DNA from: Nitrospiraceae bacterium
GTDB lineage: Bacteria; Nitrospirota; Thermodesulfovibrionia; UBA6902
DNA: 60,880 nt
Reading direction: 5' to 3'
Assembly (NCBI GenBank): GCA_003599425.1
Contig: QZKC01000052.1
Location: 1-60,880, forward strand
Both the position numbers and the translations under genes were made by a program. Below, piece after piece: positions 59,017-60,880 of the stretch. The notes below the pieces were generated by a model. It had not been told where the DNA came from. It made no database searches and was given only the letters and a program-made list of their open reading frames with translations. Each line of letters opens with the position of its first letter. Positions within the stretch are counted from its first letter, which is position 1.

Positions 59017-59943
59017 ATGCGAAAAAAGATCACGATCATCGGAGCAGGTAACGTAGGCGCCTCAACAGCGCAACTGGTGGCGAAAGAAGGTATTGCTGAT
59101 GTAATGCTTTTTGATATCGCCGAAGGGATTCCCCAGGGAAAGGCGCTTGACATCGCTGAGGCATGTCCGCTCTGGGGTTCTGCTGTCTCTGTAAAAGGAA
59201 CAAATAATTATGCTGACACAAAAAACTCTGACATTGTTGTCATAACTGCGGGCTTTCCCCGCAAGCCCAATATGTCAAGGGATGATCTCCTCCATGCCAA
59301 TGCTGACGTGGTCAAGGCCGCATCTCAGGCGATCGCGAAAAATTCCCCTAATGCGATTATCATTGTGGTGACCAATCCAATGGATGCAATGGCGCAGCTT
59401 GCATGGAAGACCACAGAGTTTTCCTGCAGGCGAGTTATGGGGATGGGAGGGATACTTGATGCTGCGCGGTTCAGGACCTTCCTTGCATGGGAACTGAATG
59501 TTTCTCCGGAAGATATTGAAGCCATGCTCCTTGGCGGCCATGGCGATCAGATGGTCCCGCTTCCGAGATTCACTACAGTGAAAGGCATTCCGGTCGGTGA
59601 AATACTGAAAAAGAAAACACTCGGTGCCCTTATCCAGAGAACCAGAAGCGGTGGAGCTGAAATAGTGGGACTGCTCAAGTCAGGAAGCGCCTATTACGCA
59701 CCTGCAGCCGCAACCTTTCAGATGATAAAATCTATCCTTCTTGACGAGAAGCGTGTCCTGCCGTGCGCTGCCTATCTCAATGGGGAATATGGCGTGAAAG
59801 ACCTCTATGTCGGCGTACCAGTCGTCCTTGGCAAAGAAGGCGTTGAGAAGGTTGTGGAGATAAAACTCACAAGGGATGAAAAGACTTTGTTCAGGGCATC
59901 CTGCACCGCTGTAAGAAAGCTCGTGAAGAAACTCGCGATATAG
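59017..59943 (+). CDS. mdh: malate dehydrogenase (LDH-like type)
   Basis: The track starts at 58999 in the repeat; ATG 59017 behind CGAGGG is correct, giving 308 residues. KITIIGAGNVGASTAQLV is the NAD fold, FPRKPNMSRDDLL holds the mobile loop arginines, VTNPMDAMAQ and GGHGDQMVPLPR (catalytic His) follow. The RKPNMSRDDL loop is the malate rather than lactate form. It interconverts malate and oxaloacetate in the partial TCA cycle, with the NAD-IDH and citrate-synthase-like genes at 27-30 kb. Confidence 0.92.
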   Translation: MRKKITIIGAGNVGASTAQLVAKEGIADVMLFDIAEGIPQGKALDIAEACPLWGSAVSVKGTNNYADTKNSDIVVITAGFPRKPNMSRDDLLHANADVVKAASQAIAKNSPNAIIIVVTNPMDAMAQLAWKTTEFSCRRVMGMGGILDAARFRTFLAWELNVSPEDIEAMLLGGHGDQMVPLPRFTTVKGIPVGEILKKKTLGALIQRTRSGGAEIVGLLKSGSAYYAPAAATFQMIKSILLDEKRVLPCAAYLNGEYGVKDLYVGVPVVLGKEGVEKVVEIKLTRDEKTLFRASCTAVRKLVKKLAI

Positions 59944-59947
59944 AAGA

Positions 59948-59964
59948 GACACATCCCATATTTT
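59948..59964 (+). repeat. solo copy of the RAYT terminal repeat
   Basis: GACACATCCCATATTTT is identical to 17 bases of the RAYT left end (45518-45534). It begins 4 bp after the mdh stop and, with AAATATGTCTCTCT at about 59998-60011, can form an imperfect hairpin. This is the form of a REP target with no transposase gene. Confidence 0.62.
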
Positions 59965-60331
59965 TTAATGGAATAAGTCTGGATAGCAGATATGTGAAAT
60001 ATGTCTCTCTATTTTCATATACCGGACATAATGCCAACTCTCGACTCAAAATCAACACTATATTTGCCTAATTGCGCAACTAAAAATTTTATTTACAAAG
60101 TGGCCACACTATGCTATTTTAAAAAACCTCTAATCCTTCAAAAATAGCTTATTACATATATAGTTAATAAAGCCACATTACTTTCTTTAATTTGGAATGG
60201 AAAACCAAGTAAAAAGGAGACCATTCATAGCATGTGAATTAAGACATTTCCTGTAGAAGACATGCCAGAGGCAGGCAATACCAGACTTAAGTCTGAATAA
60301 TATTTCATTAGAATGATGGGGAGGGGCGTCC
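59965..60331. other. AT-rich intergenic region
   Basis: No ORF or RNA gene is recognised. The region is visibly richer in A and T than the flanking genes, and the next gene shares this bias. I looked for a c-di-GMP riboswitch here and found no match. Confidence 0.4.
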
Positions 60332-60880
60332 ATGAAAACAATGTCAAAGATGTATCTTTTACTTTTGGGAATAATATCTTTGGTTGTATTTTTTATAGCC
60401 GATGTGGCAAAGGCAAACGAAACCTATCTGCAATATGACACCACTACCGATCCAAGTATTTGTGGTGATCGAATTAGTGATATTTTCTACGATGAAATAA
60501 ACAATAGAGTACTAATATCTACAGGTTATTTTTGGGACCCAGCAGTAATCAGTATTTGGAGAGATGCGTCAGAGCAATACTCTAATGGCATATGCGTCTT
60601 AAATAGGAATACAAATACGGTTACAAAATATAATGTATCGAACTCTGCAATACCGACAAATGTTTATAAAAGCATAACATGGGGTGATAATTTAATTATA
60701 GCTGGCAGTTATTATTCGGGGATTGTTGTTATAAATGAGATCACTGGAGAAATCAGGGTCTTCAACAAAAATTCTTCCCCTGCATTAAAAACAGGAATTT
60801 ACAGTTTGGAGACTGCACCCATTAGTTCGCTCAAATATGAAAACGGGAAAATTTATTTTTCTTATGGTGAATATACTGAA
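60332..60880 (+). CDS. secreted repeat-type protein, 3' partial
   Basis: ATG 60332 behind GATGGGGAGGGG opens a frame of 183 codons that runs off the window, so the ORF track omitted it. The signal peptide (MKTMSKMYLLLLGIISLVVF, then ADVAKA) is followed by strand-rich segments (ISDIFYDEINNRVLISTGYF, NTVTKYNVSNSAIPTNVYKS), like the blades of a beta-propeller of the two-component-regulator or kelch type. It is AT-rich with many Asn/Ile/Tyr codons, unlike its neighbours, which suggests recent acquisition. Family and function are unknown. Confidence 0.7.
   Translation, partial: MKTMSKMYLLLLGIISLVVFFIADVAKANETYLQYDTTTDPSICGDRISDIFYDEINNRVLISTGYFWDPAVISIWRDASEQYSNGICVLNRNTNTVTKYNVSNSAIPTNVYKSITWGDNLIIAGSYYSGIVVINEITGEIRVFNKNSSPALKTGIYSLETAPISSLKYENGKIYFSYGEYTE

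Noticed and set aside
60100-60331. c-di-GMP riboswitch upstream of the last gene
   Set aside because: Looked for because of the many c-di-GMP genes; none of the conserved GEMM core sequence is present.
1-60880. CRISPR array or tRNA genes
   Set aside because: No regularly spaced direct repeats were seen; the repeats are dispersed inverted types. No tRNA-like T-arm with CCA-side pairing was noticed, though small RNA genes are hard to exclude by eye.

Overview
The window reads as one chromosome segment of a Gram-negative, probably anaerobic or microaerophilic bacterium. Supporting genes are heptose-phosphate adenylyltransferase (LPS), outer-membrane barrel and periplasmic-binding proteins, a PerR/rubrerythrin peroxide locus, NAD-type isocitrate dehydrogenase beside a homocitrate-synthase-like (possibly Re-citrate synthase) gene, EndoQ, HspR/ClpB/DnaJ, and many c-di-GMP and two-component genes. 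The mix best fits Nitrospirota (Thermodesulfovibrionia-like) or a deltaproteobacterial lineage. This is inference from gene content; there is no rRNA to settle it, and I see no tRNA, CRISPR array or phage.

Layout. 0-7.3 kb: 3' part of a heme-motif GGDEF/EAL protein; perR, two zinc-ribbon proteins and rubrerythrin; a degenerate PLD-like membrane protein behind a PAS fragment; phosphomannomutase; then a restriction-modification graveyard (hsdR and hsdS stubs) around an intact toxin-antitoxin pair. 7.4-12.4 kb: rfaE2 and a tightly packed YaiO-barrel / HEAT / GT2 / tyrosine-phosphatase-like operon, the best candidate for an undescribed exopolysaccharide system. 12.8-19.5 kb: an amino-acid ABC uptake system (binding protein and two permeases, no ATPase) next to an NtrC-type regulator, a sensor kinase and a PhnD-like lipoprotein. 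A sigma-54 promoter and an upstream palindrome sit exactly between the regulator and the binding protein, so the regulatory circuit can be read from sequence. 19.7-26 kb: two GGDEF/EAL proteins, a phytochrome-type histidine kinase and an Rcp1-like regulator, two of which share a duplicated sensor domain.

26-41 kb: CorC-like protein, NAD-isocitrate dehydrogenase and the citrate/homocitrate synthase relative, a Trm112-like protein, EndoQ, YihY, a DUF3786 Fe-S protein, a 1054-residue hybrid kinase, mscL, a decayed SRPBCC-DUF523-SDR operon, pirin, AlkD-like protein and cupin. 41-47 kb: an M1 peptidase-ChaN-PDZ fusion, a YfcE-like phosphodiesterase, a REP-associated transposase (RAYT) in terminal inverted repeats, a PHP phosphoesterase and a DUF2064 protein. 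48-60 kb: dnaJ with an HspR-type operator on its promoter, hspR, clpB, ubiE, rsmG, ubiX, an HD-GYP regulator and hybrid kinase pair, mdh, and the 5' part of an AT-rich secreted-protein gene.

A second theme is dispersed palindromic DNA. I count at least seven small repeat families. They include a four-copy 150-167 bp element with CACAAAGG terminal inverted repeats, three GTAGGGG palindromes, and a GACACATCCCATATTTT repeat shared by the RAYT ends and a solo site 14 kb away. Most intergenic gaps above 100 bp carry one.
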